A DNA stretch of 64,000 bases, from contig NC_058503.1 in NCBI RefSeq assembly GCF_020382885.2, forward strand, positions 23,030,535-23,094,534, given 5' to 3'. The position numbers were made by a program, and so were the translations under genes. Below the pieces are notes generated by a model. The model was not told the origin of the DNA, searched no databases, and was given only the letters and a program-made list of their open reading frames with translations. The stretch is from Scatophagus argus. Lineage: Eukaryota; Chordata; Actinopteri; Scatophagidae. Position 1 is the first letter of the stretch. Each line of letters opens with the position of its first letter. Of this stretch, positions 25,701 to 35,158 are shown one piece after another.

Positions 25701-26550
25701 TCCCCTCCTCTTCACCAGCAGATGATGGACACTGCAGGGTTCCAATCAGTGTTCACATTCATTAGTTATTTCAGTGAACAGACAGTTTGACTGGAGCTGT
25801 TTAGTAGGTGTCCATTATTGGGAATTAATGGACACCCTGCAACCAATCAGAATCATGGGTGTGGACATTGATGGTCCCCAGAGGTTTATTTGTAGTATTT
25901 TTAGTAAACTGATAATTAACTGTTTAATTAACCATTGATCAGTGTAGGGGTCATTTTCAAACCAAGTTCAAAAAGAGTTCTGTTGCTGACTCAAGTTCCA
26001 GGATCCAAAGAAATAAAAAGTGGAAATCTTCCATTTGAATCACGTTTTGCAATTTTATTTGACAAACTAAAAGATATACACAAAATATAATTCTGGTTCC
26101 AGATCTGTTAGCTGACAGGACGCGACACGGTCAGAAAACCGTGAGACTCCTGGCTTCTCAGGTCATGTCAGTATCCACTAATTAATCACCTGCCACCTTG
26201 GCGGCAACTGCAGCTATGTGCTTAAAGGGGCAGTACCTATTTTAATCATTAAAGTGCAATGACACTAAATACTAAGTTTTGTTTTTTTTGGTTTTTTTTG
26301 TTAAACCATGTACATCACTAATCCTAAATTCTGAATTATTCCAATGGGGAATCTAAATGAAATATCAAATATAAACACATAACATTATAGTTGAGTCTGT
26401 AAAGAACACATCTGGCACCTCCAATCAGGTTTTAGTCTGAATATTCTAACCGTAGCGACTTAAACGAATCGTCGTCGGACGTGCGCTGACTTAACGACTC
26501 TGCTTTGTGTTTGTTTAGAGCCCACGCTGGATGAAGTTTCCCAGAAGTGA
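19748..26550 (+). CDS. Chimeric NDUFV3 / ATP synthase coupling factor 6 gene (first ndufv3 tandem copy)
   Basis: Exons: 19748-19792, 20588-20684, optional 22026-23198, 24530-24593, 25107-25231, 26519-26550. With the long exon the product is 511 aa; without it 120 aa. The first exon (MAASLLRIGRLGCVK) matches the first exon of the downstream ndufv3 ([15 protein letters not shown]) and looks like a mitochondrial presequence. The last three exons read LDPIQKLFVDSIRQY, SQATGGLVDAGSEYEKALAD, FPEFKFTEPTLDEVSQK, clearly the mature ATP5PF (coupling factor 6, peripheral stalk of F1Fo ATP synthase; human LDPIQKLFVDKIREY). The NDUFV3 C-terminal domain is absent. All junctions fit: exon 2 and the long exon both end in phase 1, and the F6 exon enters in phase 1. 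Predicted: a mitochondrial F6-like protein carrying an NDUFV3 leader. Alternative: a separate F6-like gene with an unseen first exon in 23.2-24.5 kb. I found no presequence there. Confidence 0.78.
20552..20573 (+). repeat. (GT)n microsatellite upstream of exon 2 of the chimeric gene
   Basis: About 22 nt of GT ends 14 nt before the exon at 20588. The intervening sequence is GTCAGTGTCTGCAG. Confidence 0.93.
22026..23198 (+). CDS. Giant Ala/Glu/Pro-rich optional exon of the chimeric gene
   Basis: This exon is 1173 nt (391 codons), phase 1 at both ends, so skipping keeps the frame. The acceptor is CCTAG at 22024-22025. The earlier TTTCAG at 21984 would hit a stop. It begins EKHQAKTYFDIEKLV then becomes low complexity. 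From about 22640 it holds seven repeats of TPEPVAEAAP spaced 13, 20, 27 or 41 residues apart, that is 13 plus multiples of a seven-residue AEAEAAP-like block. The 3' end ([20 protein letters not shown]) is nearly identical to the end of the long exon of the second copy, and both use a GAGG/GTACAC donor. Human NDUFV3 also has a large alternative third exon. Reading through the donor gives a short tail ending at 23314. Confidence 0.85.
24530..26550 (+). CDS. ATP5PF-like (F6) terminal module, three exons
   Basis: Exons 24530-24593, 25107-25231 and 26519-26550 encode about 73 residues, covering almost the whole mature F6 subunit. Compared with human F6 they keep LDPIQKLFVD, the GG-VDA-SEY core, and the FPxFKF segment before the terminal tail. 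The tail is replaced (EPTLDEVSQK) and shorter. There are no stops or frameshifts, and splice sites are good (GTAAGT, GTGAGC), which argues against a pseudogene. The AATAAA at 26772 follows. In the second ndufv3 copy this position is taken by the NDUFV3 C-terminal exon. Confidence 0.88.
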
Positions 26551-26771
26551 ACATGAGCGCTTTGCTGTTGGAGTTTTTGTCACCTTTTTCCTGAACACCT
26601 GTGCTCTGTGGCGTGAGCAGCCTGCTCAGCGTCAGAGTTACGAACTGACCCTTTAGCTTCGTGTGTGACAGTAGAGCCTGTTTACCTGAATGATGTGCTT
26701 TTTTCTGGGCAGACGCTGTGAAATAAGCTTCATGTAGATGATAGCTGGGCTGAATGTAGAAGAAGAAAAAC

Positions 26772-26777
26772 AATAAA
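26772..26777 (+). terminator. Polyadenylation signal of the chimeric gene
   Basis: AATAAA lies 222 nt after the stop codon of the F6 module. Confidence 0.7.
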
Positions 26778-26939
26778 GGCCAGTTCATATTTGGTCTATC
26801 TTTCTTTCACACATCAACATCACAAATAAGGTAAGATAATCTTTTAATCAATTTTCGGTCACCACAGAACTGTCTTCCAAAGTATTGACATCGAGATAAA
26901 GCCTCTGTTATCTGTAAGCTGCAATTTAGACAAGAAACC

Positions 26940-27880
26940 ACAGATGAAAAAAGACTTCATCAACTTCACGCAAAAGATATTTGATGCTAAGCAAGCAGAG
27001 CCAGCTCCACCACTAACAGAGTGCCAGGAACGTTGGTATCTTTCCTTATTCGACGTTTACCATCCACGCAAGCCTGAGCAGAAAAGAGCAGAGTTCGATT
27101 CCAGTGCTAAATATGAAGGAGATTCTCTTAATGACATGCTCCTTTGTGGTCCTGATCTGAACAACACCCTCATCGGGGTCCTGAACTGAACAACACCCTC
27201 ATCGGGGTCCTGATCTGAACAACACCCTCATCGGGGTCCCGATCTGTTTCTGCAAAGAACCAGTCGCAGTTACTGCAGATGTGCAGTAGATGTTTTATTG
27301 TTTCACAGTCTGCGAGGAACATCGAGATTTTTTGAGGTTCTTGTGGTATGAAGACAACGACCTGCAGAAACCAGTGAAAGAGTTTTGCATGGCGGTTCAT
27401 GCATTTGCACAGTCTCTCACCAGTGGTTACTATTTACTACGAGCTGCCTCAGAGGCAACAGAGTCCACTCCCAGGACAAGAGAGTTTGTCATGTGCAACT
27501 TTTAAGTGGATGATGGACTTCGTTCCCCACTGAAACAGATGCTATCAAGGTCTTGCTGACGTCTCAAGAAATGCTAGCTGAGTCAAACATCACATCACAC
27601 AAGATGGCATCTAACAGCAGCAGCGTCATGCAAGCGTTCCCCACAAAAGACTGGCCGAAAGGTGCTAAAGTAATAGATATTGAAGGAGAATCGCCGCCAT
27701 TACAAAGAAGCCTCTCAGCTGGAACCTGGTGACAGACAGCCTCACCTTCTGTGTTTCCTCAGAGGAGAAACCTTTGACTAAAGGAGGCGTTCTGCTCCTC
27801 TCCTTTGCCTGCACAGTTTACAGCACTGCCTGTGAATATCGCCATCATCTGTCATGTCCTCTGTAAGGAAATGACCAAGG
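26940..27880 (+). mobile_element. Degraded BEL/Pao-type LTR retrotransposon pol fragment
   Basis: The reading pieces resemble BEL/Pao polyproteins: RWYLSLFDVYHPRKPEQKR, SLNDMLLCGPDLNNTLIGVL, then in another frame EEHRDFLRFLWYEDND and FCMAVHAFAQS, then KMASNSSSVMQAFPTKDW and PPLQRSLS. The reverse transcriptase region is broken by a 29-bp tandem repeat and by stops. No LTRs were recognised. It lies between the two ndufv3 copies. Confidence 0.75.
27150..27246 (+). repeat. 29-bp tandem repeat, three copies, inside the BEL/Pao remnant
   Basis: The units start at 27150, 27179 and 27208, with a fourth partial copy (TCCCGATCTG) from 27237. Each contains CTGAACAACACCCTCATCGG. 29 is not a multiple of 3, so the expansion breaks the pol frame. 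Confidence 0.9.
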
Positions 27881-27894
27881 TATTTGACTTTTTC

Positions 27895-28310
27895 ACAAGT
27901 AGACCAGCACTGCTTGTGGAAAAAATAACCAAATCATCCACATACATCAGTGACCAATCATACACCCGGTATTACAGGCTGTGATAGATCGTCCATATAA
28001 AGGTTAAGTATGCTCCCCTGTCTGACACCATTACTCACACTGAATGGGGCACCCCCATTTAACCTGCACCGTTCAATTGGCATACTGGTATGGCAGCACC
28101 CTCACTATGCATACAGGCACACTTAGTTCAACCATTTTAGTAAACAGTTTTTTATGGTAAATTCGATCAAAGGCCTCAGAGGCATCAATAAAACACACGA
28201 GAACTGACCAATTCTGATTATTAGACTTACTTACAATTTCTTTAAGAGCATAAATACACAAGTCAGTGTCATGGTTACGCTTAAAGCCAAACTGATTATC
28301 TGGAGAATTA
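27895..28310 (-). mobile_element. LINE (non-LTR retrotransposon) reverse transcriptase fragment
   Basis: The minus strand encodes FGFKRNHDTDLCIYALKEIV, VLVCFIDASEAFDRI and, further on, LMYVDDLVIFSTS. These are the palm motifs of a non-LTR reverse transcriptase (DAxxAFDR and the YxDD box). It is frameshifted and truncated at both ends. Confidence 0.8.
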
Positions 28311-28560
28311 AGATAAGATAATCCTTTGTTAGTCCCATAACTGGGAAATTACAGTGTTACAGCAGCAAACAGAGCATAGAAGGTGCAAAGCATGCAGGGA
28401 TAAGGGAAGGATGAGCATTCAAAAAGAATAAATACACAGGAAACAAGTACCAGCTGTACACAGTACAGAAAAGAAAAAGACTATTCACACTAGAGTCCCT
28501 CAAGTTATGATTAGTGGATGGATTGATTATTGTACCGATTTGTTTCAGGGACAAAGTATG
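28306..28560. repeat. Probable retroelement-derived repeat (AAGATAAGATAATCC...)
   Basis: It starts with AAGATAAGATAATCCTTTG and GTTACAGCAGCAAAC, a sequence type I associate with common teleost retroelement tails. It adjoins the LINE fragment. The border and family are uncertain. The remaining stretch, 28560-29905, is intergenic with no gene I can support; a short C+G-rich patch lies at 28900-28960. Confidence 0.4.
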
Positions 28561-29905
28561 TATGTACTGATCCTAGTAGTAGTGTTACATGAGTAAGGAC
28601 ATGTCATGTTGTGAACTATTCACTGCAGCTGTTATCACTGAAACACGACATGAGCTGCAGTTCGTACTACATTAATTAAAATATCTCATACTGAAAGGTG
28701 AAAACACGAGCAGCACAGAACCGTTCCGCTTTACACTCAGGTCGCTCCACTCTCGCGAGAATGTCACTTGGTTGCGCAGCTTTCCGAGATTTTACAAAGT
28801 ACCCATTTTCACAAAATAACTCACTCACCTGTTTCGGTGTAGGGCGATGGTGGGCTCGTAAAGGGTCCTGACCACAGGGCAGAGGCTGGTTTGAGCGGGG
28901 AGGTTAAAAAGCAGAGGACAGCGCCCGCGGGTCGTACCCCTGGCCCGCGGACCGATGGAGCATTGAAAACATCAGATATGTTTTGGAAGTAACCGCTGAG
29001 CTAAACCTCCGCCGTTTGCGCAGCTGTCTTGTGCATTATATATTTTCATCTTCAGTAAAAGACCTGCACCGGAAATACTTAGTACTTACTTTATAGCACG
29101 TAATTTTACTTATGTATGTAACAATAGAAAGTTCTAAAAAGTGAACCTGAAATATTTGAAGGAATTGTCGGCCTGTTTTCTGTTGTGCTGTTCTCTCGCA
29201 TACAGTGTAAAAGCTAGTTTTTACTGGAGTTGACTGAGGTTTCATTGTTGATTATTATCTTCATTCATCGAGCGATTGTTTTGTTTGGAAAAGTCCAAAC
29301 ATTATATCAGAATAGTTTCATTTAATTAATTTTCTGTCATCGTTTCAAATGTATAAACTGCTGGATGGTTTGATTTAAGGCAAAACATTTTGTAAAACTG
29401 TTTTTTGTGCTAAAAGCTTCAGCTGACTGAGCTAAACTTGCTGCGGCAACACTAATTCCATGCCGTATTATTTCATTTATTTATAAATCTTTATCGCCGC
29501 AGATCCATCGCACCCTGGACTCAACCTGCTCCACCTTCTGCCCTCTGGGGGGCGCTACAGAGCCCTGTGCACAGAAACAAGCAGACCCCAGAGCGATTTA
29601 ATCCCACAGCAATCGTGAACAATTAAATCGGTCCTCCAGTATCAATAACCTTATTACATTAACATATACACTTACCTGCAAATTTTATATTAAATATTTG
29701 ACAGTTTAAGAGTATGTGTGTAACACTGAGTGCAACTTAAACTTAAACTCAAATTCCTTGTGTGTATTTGCATTTTTTCACAGTAAAGCCGATTCTTGGA
29801 TTTGATTTAGAGACCGCTTGGCTTTGGTTCGTGCCAGTATATCGTTGTGGAACAGATGAGTGTCCCTCTGAGTTTCCCACCGGACCATAATACTAGGAAC
29901 ACAAA

Positions 29906-32900
29906 ATGGCCGCCTCTTTGCTTCGGTTAGGGCGACTGGGTTCCCTCAAGGTAACATTAAATATATTACTTCTCTGACGCTTTACATTTGTTGTGTTTTG
30001 TCACCAGACGTCCGCGGATGTGAGGGAGCTGACGGCAGGCGGGTGAAACCGCCGAGCGGAGGCGGACACACTGACGGCAGTCCCTGACTTTAACCCCGCC
30101 TGACGTACCTCTGAGCGAACACCGTTTTATAACCGGTTTCAACAAAAAAGTTCAACTGCTTTTAACATAAGTTTTTAATTTTGACATTTTACCACATCAT
30201 CCGCTATTTGTTGGCAAACTTCATCAGGTTAGTTAAAACAGCTAACAGTGGCTAAAAATGGCTAAGTCGTCACTGACTGTGAGGCGGTCAAAACACAGGT
30301 TAAATATACCTGTACAGTCACTTCTCCTCATAAGATATTATGGTGGACAACAACAATAACTACAGCTATGAAAGGTCAATTATAATAAGTATCATTTTAT
30401 CAAATTATTTTTCTTTCAAAACAAGATTTGACTGAATAGAAGCTTGTCTTGTGTCATCCCTTGCGTTGTTAACATTGCACGTTATCCAACAAAACATGAC
30501 ACTCACTAAATAACAAATAACATGTCATAAACAATGTTTACTATATCTTACATTTATCGGTTGAGTATACGACATCTCTGCCTCTTGATGTCAAACTGTG
30601 AAATGACATCCTTTTACCACATGAGGATGCAACTCGCAATTATTTTCGTAATCAGTTAATTACTCATGATGAATCCAATAGGCCTTTAAGCCATATAAAA
30701 GAAATAATCATTGCAGTTTCCCAGAACCCAAATTGACATGTTCAGTCAACTGGCGGACTGATCACACACTTCCTCGTGCTAGTAACAAAAGGTGCGTGTG
30801 TCTTCCTGCAGTGTGGTCAGGTGGAGAGCTGGGGCGTCCTGAGGGGTCGCTCGGCTGCTTCGTTCTGCACTCAGGCTGAAGAACCACCGAAGACCCCCAA
30901 AAAGACAAAGGCTGCAGGCAAGAGTAAGTCATCTGCTGTGTTAAGGAAGTTCTGCTGACTAGTTGATGTTGTGCTTTAATCATGTTTGACTCATTTATTT
31001 TCATTGTCTCCGTAACGTTATTCATTTTATATTTGTATATGATGTCAGAGCTTAACATGTGACTCTTTTCTTGCAGTGGCATAACGTCAAAAATTTGCTT
31101 TTTCTTCCAGTCGTCCATTTAATCTGGAATAATTTGTGGTTAAAATTAAGTTTGCATTAAAGTGCAGCTGATTGTGACTCTAAATACTATGACAGTATCA
31201 AGGTTAACAGTGAGTTTATGTGCTTTCTTGAATGATTATTGTGTTGCGGTCATTTCATTTTTCTGTTTTTGTGCAGTTTTGAAGTAAAGCGAGTCGTGCC
31301 ACTTCACTCGAAATGGTTGTTATCATTTAACTGCTTTTGTCCCATTTGCCGTTTTCCTCAGCAGCAGAGGCTCCAGATGAGAGAGCTGCCTTGCTAGCCT
31401 ACAAGACTGCTGTTGCCTTCCCAGTTAAACTTTCAGAGCCAGGAGTTTTCCCAGCACAGTCTCTAGGTGTAACTGAACTGTTGGTCAGCTCAGAAATGAC
31501 TGCAGCTGCTGCTCCGCCTGCCGCTGCTCCCAGTGAACCAGCTGCAGCTGAAGCTCCAGCTCCTGGCCCACATGTTGCTGAGGTTCTCGCTCATGCAGCT
31601 CCATCTGTAGCTGAACCTCCGGCTCATGCAACCTCAACACCAAACGATGCAGTCCCACCCACTCCTGCCTCCTCTGAGCCTGCACAACCAGCAGCCGACG
31701 GATCATCCTCTTCCTCCTCCAGCGACTCAGATTCTGACTCAGACTCAGACTCTGACTCTGACTCTGAGGACGAGAAGTCAGGAGTGAAGACTGAAACAAA
31801 GATTTCACCTCCTGAGGTGTCAGACTCCACTGTGAAAGGAGAAGCAGAAGTCCAGGAGGTCACTTCAGAAGTGAAGGAAGACACTAATGAAGCTAAGACA
31901 GAAGTTCGACCGGAGCCTGAAGCTACTCTTGCCTCTACTGAGGCTCCAGCAGCAGCAGCAGCAGCGGCATCTGCCACCGAGGAGGCACCCATTCTCGCCT
32001 CTGAGGAGTTAGTCGACTCTGCTGCTGAAATGCGCACTGCCAACGAAGTTGCTCCAGAGGGCACTGTGAGCAACACACAAGTCTCAGCTGAAGCAGTGGA
32101 AGCTACTCCAGAAGTCAGAGAAGATGTCGCCTCTGATGCTGTCCCTGGTGTCCAGACAGAAATTCCAGTTGAAGTGCTGACCAAAGCTGCAGCTCCAGAA
32201 AGAGCACAGACTGCCACTCCAGTAGAAACTGCAGAGCCTGCCTCCACTGAAGCCCCAGCAGGAGCTGCTGAAGAGCCTGTAGAAGCCGTAGAAGCCCCCG
32301 TGAAAGCTGCTGCAGAGCCTGCAGAGGCTGAAACTGCTGAGGTTGCAGCTGAAGGTTCAGAGCTGGTGGATCCCGCTCCAGTCATAGCTGAAGCTGCAGG
32401 AGAGGAGCTGCAGGCAGAGGCCACAGTTGAACCATCTGAGGGTACACACCACACCTGACTCTACCTTTTTCTTTGTGGACCTTTGAGCCCCCCAGATGAC
32501 CACACTCTTCTCTCTATTCCTTTTAACACATTCTGCATAATGTTAGGAGGCATCACACGCAGTAGTTTCTGTGTTTAAATAACATCTCTGGATCCTCTTT
32601 TTTTAACTTTTGCTCCATCGCTGTGACATCTGACCTCCCTGGCCTGGTTTTCAATTGTTTTGCATGAGGTGGATGTAGTGTCTTTTAGCCATGCTTGCGG
32701 GGCTATTTGGTGCATTTCCCGCATTTTCCTCTTTCTTGAACATTACTTTCACTTGCATTGCGGAAACTGAAGCTTAGACTTGTCCGTCTTTGTCCTTCAG
32801 CCGCCTGCACGTCTGTGGTGCTGCTGTTACTGTTTGATCAGGGTGATAACTCCTGCTGCACACTGCTGACTGCTCTGTCCCTCCTCCCTGTTGCCAAATG

Positions 32901-34473
32901 CATCTTCACTCTCATAATCACATGCTCACTGTGGCTCATGTATGTCTGTTTGTATGAATTAGGGCTCACAGGTTAATGTTGACTTCATGTTGAGGCTACA
33001 GGTAAACATGCAGGTGTTGGCCTTCATTGTGCCAGGTAATGCTATTGCTGACAGTAACGTTAGAGTGCACATGTTTGGCTGCAGTGAGGACGCGTCCCTG
33101 ACAGCAGCTGGATGAGCAGAAGCTGGGAGTGGTTGGAGTCAGAGGAAGTACTTCAGTATGAGTGTCATAAAAAAAACACTAAGAATACAACGAAAACATA
33201 TTTTCTGTTACCTGCGGTGCTACTCATCCGTCAAACTACACGTGGTGCTAAGAGCTAAAAAAACAAACAAACAAAAAGAATAGTCACCGACAAGCCTCTC
33301 GTCCACAAGTAGATTCTTTTTGCGTGGTGATACAGAAAGAAAATAGTTCCTACATGAAACTGCTAACAACAAGCTCTGGATTATCTTGACCGACCGGGTC
33401 ATGATTTAATGGTAAGAGACGTTGCTGTTGGATTTTATCACTTTGAGCACCACAAGTGAAGTGTCATCTAGTGAAGTGATATCTCCAAAACTATCTGGAT
33501 GGGTGAACGGCACCACAGGTGAGAGGAACCCGATGTAGTTTTTAATATGGGGTGAACTGTCCCTTTAACATTCCAGCACCTACAGCCCTTTGTTGCACTT
33601 CTCTGACCAGCTGGCTCATTCTGCTTCCGGGAACAAACCCCACACCTCACTGGTCACTCTGGTCTTTAGTTGTTCACTTCTCTCCTTTTTTCTTACTGTG
33701 TGAATCCGTTTTTCCCCCAGAGGAATTTGAAGTTGATTAATGAAAAAATGTGTTTTTAATATTTGTCTTTGTGGTTGTGGATGTGTAAGATTTATTTCTC
33801 TGCCTTGTGTTGCTTATAACCTTAATAACAGTCACAGCATGATAAGAGGGTTTCTGCAGACAATATTTTAGAGTGAACTGGTGTTTATGAAAGAATATTA
33901 ATATGATTTTGACTTGCTGCCCCCGTTTTTAAATCCATTTCATGCGCGCCGCTGCCAGCGCACCTCCAGTATGGGTTGCCTTTACTGCCTGATCCTTGAG
34001 GCCTTTCACACCAGTGTGTCTCCACACTCTGTTGGGGGTAATGCAGCCTGCCGCCACAGGAAATGCCCCACCGTAAACCACCTTTGTCAGCATGTGTGAA
34101 TATGTAAATGTGCTGTCCCTTCAAAAATCTTTTCAGATATCTTCAAAGCAAGCCACATTTTGCTTTCCATTTGTAGCTCAGGTCTTAATTACAGTTTTGG
34201 TTGCTTGAAATTCAGGATTGTATTTGGTTAATCGTGTTCTATTTCTGTCTTAATGCACGATTTTTGTACTGGCAGCGTTCTGAAAGCTCTGTTGTTTGTT
34301 CTCCTCCTTCTGCAGAGGCTGCAGCAGCGGCACCTCCAGAGCCAGAGGAGCCTTTCGATAACAGCACTTATAAGAACTACCAGCACCACGGCTACCATCA
34401 CTACACATTTGCAGACCTGGACGTGGAGATGGCCAAGTTCCGTCTCCCGCAGCCCTCCTCCGGCAGACAGTAG
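29906..34473 (+). CDS. ndufv3: NDUFV3, NADH:ubiquinone oxidoreductase subunit V3 (second tandem copy)
   Basis: This is the accessory subunit of the N-module of mitochondrial complex I. Exons: 29906-29950, 30812-30923, optional 31362-32441, 34316-34473. The product is 464 aa with the long exon or 104 aa without it (human short form 108 aa). It has an N-terminal presequence ([15 protein letters not shown]). The conserved C-terminal domain starts [17 protein letters not shown] and ends [11 protein letters not shown], matching human EPFDNTTYKNLQHHDY and FRMPQPSSGR. All internal junctions are phase 1 except the first (phase 0). The acceptor of the long exon is a triple CAGCAGCAG, allowing one- or two-codon variation. 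The poly(A) signal follows at 34603. It is the tandem partner of the chimeric gene at 19748, from which 3.4 kb of retroelement-rich DNA separates it. Confidence 0.95.
31362..32441 (+). CDS. ndufv3: Giant optional exon of ndufv3 (long isoform)
   Basis: This exon is 1080 nt (360 codons), symmetric phase 1, so it can be skipped. It begins with ordinary sequence ([20 protein letters not shown]), then runs Ala/Pro-rich. A Ser run followed by eight Ser-Asp pairs and SEDE (about 31702-31770) comes next, then acidic Glu/Val/Thr-rich sequence. It ends [20 protein letters not shown], the same end as the long exon at 22026-23198. The 5' halves of the two exons do not align by eye. This corresponds to the large alternative exon of mammalian NDUFV3. 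Confidence 0.85.
33190..33568 (-). repeat. Dispersed MITE-like repeat, second copy
   Basis: On the minus strand it starts TTAAAGGGACAGTTCACCCC at 33568 and shares ordered blocks with 6435-6860 (TTTTGGAGATATCA, GATAATCCAGAG, CATGTAGGAACTATTTTCTT). It lies in the last intron of ndufv3. The far end is undefined. Confidence 0.6.
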
Positions 34474-34602
34474 ACGAGCTGACCTCGCTGCAGACCTTTA
34501 TCTTGTTTAAAGATGATGGCGATGGTGTTGTTCCCCGTGACGTATGATCATCACTCCACCTGTGCGAGCTGCATGAAATTCTGCTGTTAAAAATCGTATA
34601 TT

Positions 34603-34608
34603 AATAAA
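34603..34608 (+). terminator. ndufv3: ndufv3 polyadenylation signal
   Basis: AATAAA lies 130 nt after the ndufv3 stop. Confidence 0.8.
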
Positions 34609-34959
34609 GTCCACAACAGAGAAATGAAGTACAGTGTGATTCTCTTATTAAAAGGAATTTGTGTGGAAGAAAAGATATAGGAAAAGATCAAACGCTTCTG
34701 TTGTGCTGCTTTCTGCCTCCAGGGGGATCATTTGAATAGAGCTGAGTGTGCAAGTGGTTTATCTGTGTTTCTGTCTTAATGATTACAATGTTTATTCCTC
34801 TAGCCTGCCTGCTTACAGATAACGTGCTGATCGTCTTCGCTCTATGCGTTGTTTAGGGAAAAAAACACTCATGTGTTGCCATGTTTGTGTACTCGTGTTT
34901 GTATGATGAGAGAATATGCATAAAGGATTGTAATGCCTGAGATATACATAGAAAATGTG

Positions 34960-35158
34960 TTAATGAGGGCAGCGAGTGTGTTTGCCAAGCAGCGGGTGCA
35001 GAGGGACTCTTCAGGCAGCAGGACGTCATGTCTCCGCCCACCTCATAAATATTCATGGGCCGAGCGCTGCTGCGTGCCCTTACGCGATGACGCAACGCGA
35101 CAACTGCGGGTCCCGATTGCTGCAGCCGCTTGTCAGTGTGACGAAGATTGGCACTCAG
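34960..35158 (+). promoter_or_regulatory. pknox1: Presumed pknox1 promoter and noncoding first exon
   Basis: A CpG-bearing patch contains ATAAATATTCATGGGC (35045) and TACGCGATGACGCAACGCG, a CRE/ATF-like TGACGCAA. It ends in a strong donor, CACTCAG/GTAAGC at 35158/35159. The first coding exon of pknox1 is 1.57 kb downstream and lacks an obvious promoter, so an untranslated first exon here is the simplest reading. The intron 35159-36716 has no other gene I can see. Confidence 0.5.

Noticed and set aside
28780-29000. CpG-containing patch with a donor-like site on the minus strand as a possible unannotated promoter or ncRNA
   Set aside because: There is only composition and one weak donor, not enough to call a transcript.
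31624-32454. 276-codon antisense frame opposite the ndufv3 giant exon
   Set aside because: Same cause: low-complexity sense coding sequence.
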